From positions 1 through 5,856 of the forward strand of contig SYDB01000213.1 in NCBI GenBank assembly GCA_005786815.1: DNA of 5,856 nucleotides. Reading direction: 5' to 3'. Below the pieces are notes generated by a model that made no database searches, had not been told where the DNA came from, and saw only the letters and a list, made by a program, of their open reading frames with translations. This DNA is from Burkholderiales bacterium (lineage in GTDB: Bacteria > Pseudomonadota > Gammaproteobacteria > Burkholderiales > Burkholderiaceae_C). This document shows, in pieces, positions 1 through 5,804 of this stretch (position 1 is its first letter; each line of letters begins with the position of its first letter). The translations under genes and the position numbers were made by a program.

Positions 1-363
1 ACCACCCAGCAAGGTGATGTGTTCAGGCAATTGGCGCAAGGCTCTGCGTGGTGTGGGAAATAGCGGTGCGTCTTTCCAGGCTTTGCGCGGATAAATCACC
101 ACAATCAAGCCCAGTAATAGCAACCAACCAATCGGTGGCATGGTGAGCGCGCCCGAGGCAGCCCACATCGATAAGGGAAAACCCACCAAGATCAAAATAC
201 GGCGCATTTTGGTGGTGGCCAGAGAAGTCAGTACTCCGCCCCAAAATGTTGCGACTGTGAGACCCACCCATTCTGGTGCGCCCACATGCTTTAGCCCCGC
301 AAAAATCAGCCATGAAGATCCCCAGGCAAGTAGCGCTGGTATGGGCCAAATTAAAAGTTTCAT
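1..363 (-). CDS. Membrane-anchored protein, probable class I SAM-dependent methyltransferase, N-terminal part
   Basis: Reading the minus strand from the ATG at 363 gives 121 open codons that run off the left edge. An in-frame TGA lies four codons upstream, so this ATG is the first possible Met start, although it has no clear Shine-Dalgarno sequence. The visible part is hydrophobic, with likely membrane segments near residues 3-24, 34-50, 54-72 and 77-91. A soluble linker follows (YPRKAWKDAPLFPTPRRAL, residues 91-109), then a stretch ending TLLGG at the edge. From memory, this linker resembles the region just before the SAM-binding motif I of membrane-anchored methyltransferases common in Burkholderiales. 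The motif itself (a DxGxGxG-like loop) would lie outside the window, so the methyltransferase call is inference. That the frame is coding is well supported: it is fully open, has membrane-protein composition, and starts just beside the divergent transporter operon. The substrate is unknown. Confidence 0.62.
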   Translation of the reverse strand, partial: MKLLIWPIPALLAWGSSWLIFAGLKHVGAPEWVGLTVATFWGGVLTSLATTKMRRILILVGFPLSMWAASGALTMPPIGWLLLLGLIVVIYPRKAWKDAPLFPTPRRALRQLPEHITLLGG

Positions 364-381
364 GGGGAAGAATCATAGAAT
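351..381 (+). promoter_or_regulatory. Possible sigma70-like promoter of the transporter operon
   Basis: TTAAAA (351-356) and TAGAAT (376-381) resemble the -35 and -10 boxes, but the 19-bp spacer is longer than ideal. Transcription would begin near 388. That is compatible with translation from the ATG at 407 but not from the ATG at 380. The elements overlap the first codons of the divergent gene on the other strand. The match is weak and unproven. It is listed because the gap between the divergent genes is so short that any proximal promoter must sit here or inside the neighbouring gene. Confidence 0.2.
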
Positions 382-406
382 GAAACCTTTTGTCGGGAAA
401 TCTCAG

Positions 407-1591
407 ATGCAACTCATTCGTAAAACATGTATCACCCTTTGCTTGGGCGTTGCCGCAACAGCCGCCATGGCACAAACCGATTCCGCCATCAAAGTGGGCT
501 TGCTCAGCACTTTGTCTGGTCCGGGTGCAGGCCTAGGCGTAGATATTCGAGATGGTTTTCAATTAGCCGTGAAACTGTCTGGCGGTAAATTTGGCGGCAA
601 AGATGTTGAAGTCATCGTGGCAGATGACCAAGCAAGTCCCGACGTAGGCCGTCAAACGGCAGACCGTTTGGTCAAACGTGACAAAGTCGACTTCATGACG
701 GGCATTGTGTTCTCGAACGTGCTGTTGGCCGTAGGTGCACCTACTTTCCAGTCCAAAACTTTTTACATCAGTGCCAATGCGGGTCCTTCGCAATTGGCGG
801 GCGAGCAGTGCAACCCTTATTTCTTCAGTGCGTCCTACCAAAACGACAATATGCACGAGGCCGTGGGTAAGGTGGTCAATGACAAAGGCTTTAAGCGCGT
901 TGCTTTGATCGCTCCTAATTACCCGGCTGGTAAAGACGCCATCACTGGTTTTAAGCGTTTCTATAAAGGTGAGGTGGCCTCAGAAACCTACACCGCATTG
1001 AACCAACTCGATTACGGCACAGAGTTGTCGAAGTTGCGTGCCACTAAACCTGATGCGGTTTATATCTTCTTGCCTGGAGGTTTGGGTATTAACTTCATCA
1101 AGCAGTTTGTAGGCGCTGGTTTATCCAAAGACATGATCTTGTTTGGCCCAGGATTCTCAGCAGACGAAGACGTCATCAAAGCAGTTGGAGACCCCATGTT
1201 GGGCATGTTCAATACCTCACAGTGGGGACATGACATGGACAACGCTGCCAACAAGAAATTTGTAGCGGAGTTCGAGAAGGCCTATGGCCGTTTGCCAACG
1301 CTATACGCGGCGCAAGGTTATGACGCTGCCCGTCTAATTGAGTCTGCAGTGCGTGACACCAAAGGTAAATTGGAAGACAAGGCACTGGTACAAAAAGCAT
1401 TGCAAGCCGCCAAGTTTGATTCCGTGCGTGGCGCGTTCAAATTCAATACCAACCACTTTCCGATTCAAGACTACCACCTGCGTGTCATCACCAAAGACAG
1501 CAAAGGCCGTGTGACTAACCGCACTTTGAATACTGTTTTCAAGAGCCATGCAGATGCCTATGCGTCTAGTTGCAAGATGCCTAGCCTATAA
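407..1591 (+). CDS. Periplasmic substrate-binding protein of a branched-chain-type (HAAT) ABC transporter
   Basis: This protein captures the substrate in the periplasm and hands it to the permeases encoded next door. With the start at 407 it is 394 aa. Residues 1-22 form a classic signal peptide (basic MQLIRK, hydrophobic core, AMA before Gln23). The mature part begins with the type 1 periplasmic-binding fold (IKVGLLSTLSGPGAGLG, then VADDQASPDVGRQ). Landmarks ISANAGPS with AGEQC (about 121-135), QNDN, APNYPAGKD and QGYD, plus the C-terminal HADAYASSCKM, recall the Nba-like group linked to aromatic acid (2-nitrobenzoate-type) uptake more than leucine-binding LivJ. This grouping is from memory. 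Only two cysteines remain in the mature protein (135 and 389), a possible disulfide. An in-frame ATG at 380 with GGGGAAG 9 nt upstream would add nine residues. The open frame back to 140 is not coding there because it lies across the divergent gene. The ATG at 407 has GGGAAA 6 nt upstream. Confidence 0.9.
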   Translation: MQLIRKTCITLCLGVAATAAMAQTDSAIKVGLLSTLSGPGAGLGVDIRDGFQLAVKLSGGKFGGKDVEVIVADDQASPDVGRQTADRLVKRDKVDFMTGIVFSNVLLAVGAPTFQSKTFYISANAGPSQLAGEQCNPYFFSASYQNDNMHEAVGKVVNDKGFKRVALIAPNYPAGKDAITGFKRFYKGEVASETYTALNQLDYGTELSKLRATKPDAVYIFLPGGLGINFIKQFVGAGLSKDMILFGPGFSADEDVIKAVGDPMLGMFNTSQWGHDMDNAANKKFVAEFEKAYGRLPTLYAAQGYDAARLIESAVRDTKGKLEDKALVQKALQAAKFDSVRGAFKFNTNHFPIQDYHLRVITKDSKGRVTNRTLNTVFKSHADAYASSCKMPSL

Positions 1592-1600
1592 GCATTTCCA

Positions 1601-2521
1601 ATGAATGGGATATTGCTGTTGGAGCAGTCGCTCAACGGCTTGCAATTTGGTCTCATGTTGTTCTTGCTGGCTGCAGGCCTCACGCTTGTGTTTGGCATCA
1701 TGGACATGATTAACCTAGCGCATGGCTCGCTTTATATGGTGGGGGCCTATTGCATTGCGTCGGTTGCGGCTGCCACGGGTTCTTTCTGGATGGGTTTGGC
1801 GGGCGGAGTCGTCGCTACGGCAGTATTCGGTATCTTGCTGGAAGTCGGCATTTTGCGCAAACTGTATGCGCGCGATCACTTGTCCCAAGTGTTGGGAACA
1901 TTCGCTATTTTGTTGATGTGCAATGAGACTGTGCGTTTGATATGGGGCGCACAGCCTATCTCCTTAAATCCGCCAGAGGCTTTGAGTGGGCCTGTAGAAC
2001 TGCTCCCAGGTTTGATGTACCCCGCATACCGCTTGCTCATTATTGGTGTGGGTTTGTTGGTGGCCTTGTTGTTGTATCTGCTCATCACGCGCACGCGCGT
2101 TGGCATGCAAGTTCGCGCTGGCGCAGCAAACCGAGACATGGCGATGGCTATGGGCAGCCACGTGCAAGGTTTGTTCACTGCTGTTTTTGGCGTTGGCGCT
2201 GCACTATGCGCGGTGGCAGGTGGGATGCTGGGCCCGCTGTTGGCGGTGCAAGTGGGTATGGGTGAGAGTATTTTGATCTTGGCTTTTGTGGTGATTGTGA
2301 TCGGCGGTATTGGTTCAATCCGTGGCGCTTTTTTAGGCGCATTGTTGGTGGGTTTTGTTGACACAGCCGGACGCACCTTGGTTCCAATGGTGTTTGACTC
2401 TTTGCTGAGCCCTGAGGCGGCCTCGAACGCAGGCCCTGCAGTTGCATCAATATTGATCTATGTGTTGATGGCGACGGTATTATTTTTTAAGCCACGCGGA
2501 TTGTTTCCAACGCATGGGTAA
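1601..2521 (+). CDS. livH: Branched-chain-type ABC transporter permease, LivH family
   Basis: This is the first of two inner-membrane permeases, 306 aa, a normal LivH length. It is strongly hydrophobic with about eight predicted membrane segments. The family hallmark GIMDMINLAHGSLYMVGAY lies at about 32-50. The cytoplasmic coupling loop that contacts the ATPases is at about 172-188 (RAGAANRDMAMAMGS), followed by the Gly/Ala-rich segment GVGAALCAVAGGMLGPL. GGIGSIRGAFLGALLVG is also typical of the family. It starts 9 nt after the binding-protein stop with no convincing ribosome binding site, so translation is probably coupled. Its stop overlaps the next start by 8 nt (ATGGGTAA). The gene symbol names the family; the substrate need not be a branched-chain amino acid. 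Confidence 0.93.
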   Translation: MNGILLLEQSLNGLQFGLMLFLLAAGLTLVFGIMDMINLAHGSLYMVGAYCIASVAAATGSFWMGLAGGVVATAVFGILLEVGILRKLYARDHLSQVLGTFAILLMCNETVRLIWGAQPISLNPPEALSGPVELLPGLMYPAYRLLIIGVGLLVALLLYLLITRTRVGMQVRAGAANRDMAMAMGSHVQGLFTAVFGVGAALCAVAGGMLGPLLAVQVGMGESILILAFVVIVIGGIGSIRGAFLGALLVGFVDTAGRTLVPMVFDSLLSPEAASNAGPAVASILIYVLMATVLFFKPRGLFPTHG

Positions 2522-3488
2522 ATCCTCGGCGCTTAAGTCTTTAGACCACGACCTGAAGTGGCGTTGGTCTGGCCTCGTGTTGTTAGCGTTAATGGCATTG
2601 CCTTTTGTAGCCAATGTTTTTGGTGAGGCGTTCTATATTGCACTAGCGACTCGCATATTGATTTTTGCTCTAGCGGCTACGAGTTTGAATCTCATTTTGG
2701 GATTTGGTGGCATGGTGAGTTTTGGCCACGCTGCTTTTTTGGGTGTAGGTGCCTATACCGTTGTCATCCTTTCGCAGATGGGAGTGGTAGATGCATGGGT
2801 GGCGTGGCCTACCGCGATGGTGGTAGCAGGCCTATTTGCTTTATTGATTGGTGCGGTGAGCTTGAGAACGCAAGGTGTTTACTTCATCATGATCACTTTG
2901 GCTTTTGCGCAAATGATGTACTACCTAGTGGTGTCATTCAAAGCCTATGGCGGTGATGATGGTATGTCGTTGCCAGCGCGCTCGCGCATCGGGTTTTTTG
3001 ATATGTCTAATGACACCCATTTTTATTTCGTCACCCTGGTAGCCTGTATTGCCGTTTTAGTTTTGATTGCGCGTGTGTTGAATGCGCGCTTTGGCCATGT
3101 GCTGCAAGCGATTCGCGAGAACGAAGTACGCATGCAGTCGTTGGGATATGCGGTTTTTCGTTACAAGCTATGTGCGTTTGTGATATCGGGTGCTTTGGCC
3201 GGTTTGGCTGGCGCATTGTTGGCAAACCAATCCGGATTTGTAAGTCCCGCAATGATGCAATGGAGCCAGTCAGGCATGTTGATGATGATGGTGATCCTCG
3301 GTGGTGTGGGGCATCTCTATGGTGGCGTCTGGGGTGCCATTGTGTTTTTATTGCTGGAAGAAATCTTGAGCCATTTCACGATCCACTGGCAGCTTGGTTT
3401 GGGTGCGCTTTTGTTGATGGTGGTTCTGCTTCTGCCTAATGGCTTGACCAGTGCGCTGACCCATTTACGAAAAGAGCGATCGGTATGA
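2514..3488 (+). CDS. livM: Branched-chain-type ABC transporter permease, LivM family
   Basis: This is the second inner-membrane permease, 324 aa, expected to pair with the LivH-type subunit to form the translocation pore. A short charged N-terminus (about 1-17) precedes the first membrane helix. The family hallmark GFGGMVSFGHAAFLGVGAY is at 63-81. A coupling loop (AIRENEVRMQSLGY) sits at about 198-212 and is followed by the conserved KLCAFVISGALAGLAGALLA region. Near the C-terminus, MMVILGGVGHLYGGVWGAI matches the conserved LivM G-rich segment. The length is that of short LivM proteins, without the extra N-terminal segments of E. coli LivM. The gene begins inside the last codons of livH and ends in an ATGA overlap with the next gene, so the three are translationally coupled. 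Confidence 0.93.
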   Translation: MGKSSALKSLDHDLKWRWSGLVLLALMALPFVANVFGEAFYIALATRILIFALAATSLNLILGFGGMVSFGHAAFLGVGAYTVVILSQMGVVDAWVAWPTAMVVAGLFALLIGAVSLRTQGVYFIMITLAFAQMMYYLVVSFKAYGGDDGMSLPARSRIGFFDMSNDTHFYFVTLVACIAVLVLIARVLNARFGHVLQAIRENEVRMQSLGYAVFRYKLCAFVISGALAGLAGALLANQSGFVSPAMMQWSQSGMLMMMVILGGVGHLYGGVWGAIVFLLLEEILSHFTIHWQLGLGALLLMVVLLLPNGLTSALTHLRKERSV

Positions 3489-4231
3489 CCACGCCTTTGC
3501 TTTGTGTGGAGAGCCTGACCAAAAGTTTTGGTGGTTTGGTCGCCTTGGACCGCACTAGCTTGTCGGTCCAAGAAGGTGAAATTCACGCATTGATTGGACC
3601 GAACGGTGCAGGAAAAACTACGTTGATACACCATATTTCCGGCGCTATGCATGCAGATGCAGGACGGATTGTTTTTGATGGCCATGATGTGACACAACTT
3701 CCCCTACACCAGCGTGCGCGTCAAGGCTTGATTCGTTCTTACCAAATCACCAGTGTGTTTCCGCATTTGAGTGTGCAAGACAACTTGGCTTTGGCAATTC
3801 TTGCGACTCAGAAAAGTGGTCTTGGCTTTTGGAGGCGGGCAAGTACTGATCGCTTGCGCTTCAGCCAAGCCGATGCGATAGCTGAACGCATAGGCCTCTC
3901 AGACCACCGCATGCGAGCTGCAGGTGCGCTATCGCATGGCGCGCAACGTCAGTTGGAAGTCGGACTTGTTTTATGTACAAACCCAAAGCTGATGTTGTTA
4001 GATGAGCCAATGGCGGGCATGGGCCCTGATGAGTCGCAGCGTATGGTGGAATTATTAAAAAGTTTGCGCGGCAGCATAACGATTGTGTTGGTCGAGCACG
4101 ATATGGACGCGGTATTTCGCCTAGCCGATACCATTTCAGTGCTGGTGTCTGGACGGGTTGTGGCAAGTGGAAACGCTGAACAAATCAAAAACGATGTGGC
4201 AGTTCAACATGCCTATCTGGGCGACGCTTAA
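3485..4231 (+). CDS. livG: Branched-chain-type ABC transporter ATPase, LivG family
   Basis: This is the first of two cytoplasmic ATPases that power import, 248 aa. All ATP-binding elements are visible: Walker A GPNGAGKTT (38-46), Q-loop Gln87, signature LSHGAQRQLEVG (149-160), Walker B LMLLDE (169-174) with catalytic Glu174, and the switch His205 in VLVEHDMD. The linker RSYQITSVFPHLSVQDNL matches the LivG pattern (RTFQ...F..LTV..N). The signature has His and Ala where many ABC proteins have GGQ (LSGGQ), a variation seen in the LivG/UrtD group. It overlaps livM by 4 nt (ATGA), with a weak AAGAG 8 nt before the start. It should form a heterodimer with the LivF-type ATPase encoded 3 nt downstream. 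Confidence 0.94.
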   Translation: MTTPLLCVESLTKSFGGLVALDRTSLSVQEGEIHALIGPNGAGKTTLIHHISGAMHADAGRIVFDGHDVTQLPLHQRARQGLIRSYQITSVFPHLSVQDNLALAILATQKSGLGFWRRASTDRLRFSQADAIAERIGLSDHRMRAAGALSHGAQRQLEVGLVLCTNPKLMLLDEPMAGMGPDESQRMVELLKSLRGSITIVLVEHDMDAVFRLADTISVLVSGRVVASGNAEQIKNDVAVQHAYLGDA

Positions 4232-4234
4232 GCC

Positions 4235-4945
4235 ATGAGTACGCTTCTAGAAGTGAACGACTTGCAAGCAGGATATGGCAATAGCCAAGTGTTGTTTGGT
4301 GTGAGTTTTTCTATAGCTTCTGGTGGCGCCTCCACCTTGCTGGGTCGCAACGGCATGGGTAAAACTACAACAGTACGCGCTGTCTTAGGCCTAACGCCTA
4401 GCATGGGTGGAACAGTGCGATTTTGTGGAGAGCGTGTGGATGGGAAGTCTGCCGATCACATTGCACGCATGGGCATGGCTTTGGTGCCTGAGGGGCGCAT
4501 GATTTTTCCAACGCTGTCTGTTCGAGAAAACTTACTGGCATTTGCTGGCAACCGTAATCACTCGAATGCACCTTGGACGCTTGAGCGTGTTTATGCTTTA
4601 TTTCCACGGTTGCAAGATCGGCACCGACATATGGGTAATCAACTCTCTGGTGGCGAGCAGCAAATGTTGGCTATTGGCCGCGCATTGATGACAAATCCCC
4701 ATTTGCTGGTGCTCGATGAAGCCACTGAAGGACTTGCTCCTCTAGTGCGTGAAGATATTTGGCGCTGCCTACATGCTTTACGCGCAGAGGGTCAAAGCAT
4801 TTTGGTGATAGATAAATATGTACAAAAACTCGTGCAACTGGCAGACCAACACACCCTCATTGAGCGCGGCAATGTGGTGTGGCAGGGTGACTCAGGTGCA
4901 CTTGAGTCTGATCGCGCTTTATGGCAGCGCTATATCGGGGTGTGA
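4235..4945 (+). CDS. livF: Branched-chain-type ABC transporter ATPase, LivF family
   Basis: This is the second ATPase of the importer, 236 aa, normal for LivF. Walker A is GRNGMGKTT (37-45). The LivF-type Q-loop region LVPEGRMIFPTLSVRENL is at 83-100, the signature LSGGEQQ at 137-143, and Walker B LLVLDE at 157-162, followed by ATEGLAPLV. The switch position reads LVIDKYV, with Lys194 aligned to the usual His. Many LivF proteins carry VEQN here, so loss of His is expected, but Asp-Lys is a distinct variant; I recall VIDKNV in related proteins. LivG has a canonical His, so the two ATP sites may be unequal. It starts 3 nt after livG. Its stop is only 19 bp from the stop of the convergent toxin gene, and no terminator hairpin is evident in that gap. 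Confidence 0.94.
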   Translation: MSTLLEVNDLQAGYGNSQVLFGVSFSIASGGASTLLGRNGMGKTTTVRAVLGLTPSMGGTVRFCGERVDGKSADHIARMGMALVPEGRMIFPTLSVRENLLAFAGNRNHSNAPWTLERVYALFPRLQDRHRHMGNQLSGGEQQMLAIGRALMTNPHLLVLDEATEGLAPLVREDIWRCLHALRAEGQSILVIDKYVQKLVQLADQHTLIERGNVVWQGDSGALESDRALWQRYIGV

Positions 4946-4964
4946 GGCTTTACTTTCATTAGAG

Positions 4965-5243
4965 CTATAGAGTCGGCCAAAAACGTGCTGTATGAACTAA
5001 TGCCAAGATTCTTATTTGGTTATCTTGCACTTCATAAATCAGGCGATAGTTTTCATGTGAGATAAGTTCTCGCGTTCCCGATATCCGACCAGGTCTGCCG
5101 AGTAGTGGGTGTTGTTCTAATCGCAATGCGACTTCAGCAAACAGTTCATCCATCATGATGGATGCTATTGGGTTGTCTTGACTTATGAAGTCAATGATGT
5201 CTGCACGATCTTGTTCTACTGCAGATGCCCAAATTACTTTCAT
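4965..5243 (-). CDS. Type II toxin, RelE/ParE superfamily
   Basis: This 92-aa protein is the toxin of a two-gene addiction module. The N-terminus (KVIWASAVEQDRADIIDFIS) and the helix pair to about residue 45 fit the superfamily. So does the C-terminal half: LLGRPGRISGTRELISH (47-63), then YRLIYEV (66-72), and ILALVHTARFWP (79-90), a typical ParE/RelE ending. The GRPGR...GTRELI and YRLIYEV pattern favours the ParE-like branch (DNA gyrase targeting in characterised members) over ribosome-dependent RelE nucleases, but sequence alone cannot settle the target. It starts within the antitoxin stop codon (ATGA, 4-nt overlap), so synthesis is coupled to the antitoxin. Length and motifs are complete, with no sign of decay. 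It is convergent with the transporter operon, so readthrough from livF would produce antisense RNA to it. Confidence 0.88.
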   Translation of the reverse strand: MKVIWASAVEQDRADIIDFISQDNPIASIMMDELFAEVALRLEQHPLLGRPGRISGTRELISHENYRLIYEVQDNQIRILALVHTARFWPTL

Positions 5244-5533
5244 GGATGTGGACTGTCAACCTTTGCCTGCAGTTGTGCTCGACGCGCAGCAAAACGCAGC
5301 TCTACTTCTTCAGCGCTCGCGTAATTGCCTGCATCAATTTGGGCACGTGCTTGGGCAACCTTGCTGTTCAAAAATGCGTCGTAGTCTCTTGCTTGTTTTT
5401 GGCGTTGAACAAAATCGCGCATGAGTTCGCGCATGATTTGAGAGGCAGGGCGATGACTGGCCTCTGCCTCGGCCATGAATGCATCGCGTAGTTGGGCTTC
5501 TAATTTCATAGTAAATACTGCTTCCTTCGACAT
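5240..5533 (-). CDS. Type II antitoxin, ribbon-helix-helix (CopG/MetJ/Arc-like) repressor
   Basis: This 97-aa protein precedes the toxin gene, the usual order. Residues about 4-12 (EAVFTMKLE) form the DNA-contacting beta strand, and 13-44 (LRDAFMAEAEASHRPASQ, then IMRELMRDFVQR) give the two helices of a ribbon-helix-helix domain. The charged C-terminal half (about 45-97, including ARDYDAFLNSKV and AEEVELRFAARRAQL) is the expected toxin-neutralising segment. The start at 5533 was chosen because GGAG lies 7 nt upstream and the domain begins right there; an upstream in-frame ATG at 5563 would add ten residues unlike the family and lacks that support. It should bind toxin and repress its own promoter. 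The 3' end overlaps the toxin start by 4 nt. Confidence 0.86.
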   Translation of the reverse strand: MSKEAVFTMKLEAQLRDAFMAEAEASHRPASQIMRELMRDFVQRQKQARDYDAFLNSKVAQARAQIDAGNYASAEEVELRFAARRAQLQAKVDSPHP

Positions 5534-5540
5534 GGTCAAA

Positions 5541-5544
5541 CTCC
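5541..5544 (-). promoter_or_regulatory. Ribosome binding site of the antitoxin gene
   Basis: GGAG on the minus strand, 7 nt before the ATG at 5533. It is the best Shine-Dalgarno match among the gene starts here, and it decides the start codon against the longer frame beginning at 5563, since it falls inside that extension. Confidence 0.7.
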
Positions 5545-5563
5545 ATAAACAAGATATAAACAA
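5545..5563. repeat. Direct repeats, candidate operator of the toxin-antitoxin unit
   Basis: ATAAACAA occurs at 5545-5552 and again at 5556-5563, exactly 11 bp apart, about one helical turn. A related inverted copy, TGTTTAT, lies at 5594-5600. Ribbon-helix-helix antitoxins bind short repeated half-sites on one DNA face next to their promoter, so spacing and location fit an autoregulatory operator. The region is AT-rich, so chance is possible. Function is inferred. Confidence 0.4.
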
Positions 5564-5592
5564 AGTATATACATGTTAAGTATAAATTTCAG
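5564..5592 (-). promoter_or_regulatory. Candidate promoter of the toxin-antitoxin operon
   Basis: On the minus strand, CTGAAA (5592-5587) and TATACT (5569-5564) are separated by 17 bp. They match the sigma70 consensus at 4 of 6 and 5 of 6 positions. Transcription would start near 5557, inside the direct repeats at 5545-5563, which would suit repression by the antitoxin. An alternative -35, TTAACA (5579-5574), would need a poorer -10, TATATC, at a 15-bp spacing. Confidence 0.4.
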
Positions 5593-5614
5593 ATGTTTAT
5601 TTGTGGTTGGAGTT

Positions 5615-5638
5615 AAATTAACCTTTTATTGTTAATTT
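5615..5638. repeat. AT-rich perfect inverted repeat
   Basis: AAATTAAC (5615-5622) and GTTAATTT (5631-5638) form a perfect 8-bp dyad around an 8-nt spacer. A shorter palindrome, GTTAAATTAAC (5612-5622), overlaps its left arm. No T-run follows on either strand, so it is not a typical terminator. It lies upstream of the antitoxin promoter and could be a protein binding site, or simply AT-rich chance. Confidence 0.35.
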
Positions 5639-5729
5639 CCTAGCTGTCAATCATCTAGTACAGCCTGTCGTAATGGGTGCGCTTGGAATTCAAAAGTCAG
5701 CAAGTTGCACTCAAATTCGAGCAACGGGT

Positions 5730-5745
5730 TGAATTTTTTAATTCA
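5730..5745. repeat. Short AT-rich inverted repeat
   Basis: TGAATT (5730-5735) and AATTCA (5740-5745) form a perfect 6-bp dyad with a TTTT loop. It sits a few bases from the strong terminator hairpin, just past its minus-strand T-run. The function is unknown and it may have none. Confidence 0.3.
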
Positions 5746-5751
5746 CAAAAT

Positions 5752-5788
5752 AAAAATGCCAGACCGCATTGGTGCGTCTGGCATTTTT
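5752..5788. terminator. Bidirectional Rho-independent terminator
   Basis: AAAAATGCCAGAC (5752-5764) pairs perfectly with GTCTGGCATTTTT (5776-5788), a 13-bp stem. After a bulged C at 5765 it extends by GCA/TGC (5766-5768 with 5773-5775) around a TTGG tetraloop. T-runs follow the GC core on both strands (ATTTTTT on plus, ATTTTTATTTT on minus). It begins 17 bp past the stop of the minus-strand gene at the right edge, so its main job is probably to end that transcript and insulate it from the toxin-antitoxin unit. Confidence 0.88.
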
Positions 5789-5804
5789 TAGTTTGTTAAA
5801 AAAA

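Noticed and set aside
140..406. Upstream extension of the binding-protein reading frame, adding 89 residues
   Set aside because: The extension is basic and low in family likeness, precedes a perfect signal peptide, and lies across the well-supported divergent minus-strand gene.
23..475. Minus-strand open frame of 150 codons across the divergent start region
   Set aside because: It is rich in Cys, His and Gly with no recognisable domain, overlaps the signal-peptide region of the binding protein, and lies in a different frame from the hydrophobic gene ending at 363.
1876..2376. Minus-strand open frame of 166 codons inside livH
   Set aside because: It is antisense to a clear permease gene and its Pro/Thr/Lys-rich, low-complexity composition is typical of a shadow frame.
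5185..5491. Plus-strand open frames opposite the toxin-antitoxin genes
   Set aside because: They are antisense to both well-supported genes, lack ribosome binding sites and match no family.
5704..5725. Hairpin GTTGC/GCAAC followed by a T-rich stretch, considered as a plus-strand terminator or small-RNA end
   Set aside because: The stem is only 5 bp with a bulge above it, and the T-run is displaced by several bases. The hairpin at 5752-5788 is far stronger.
5673..5732. Tiny plus-strand frame of 19 codons starting MGALGIQ in the spacer
   Set aside because: It has no Shine-Dalgarno sequence, no clear promoter and a length expected by chance.
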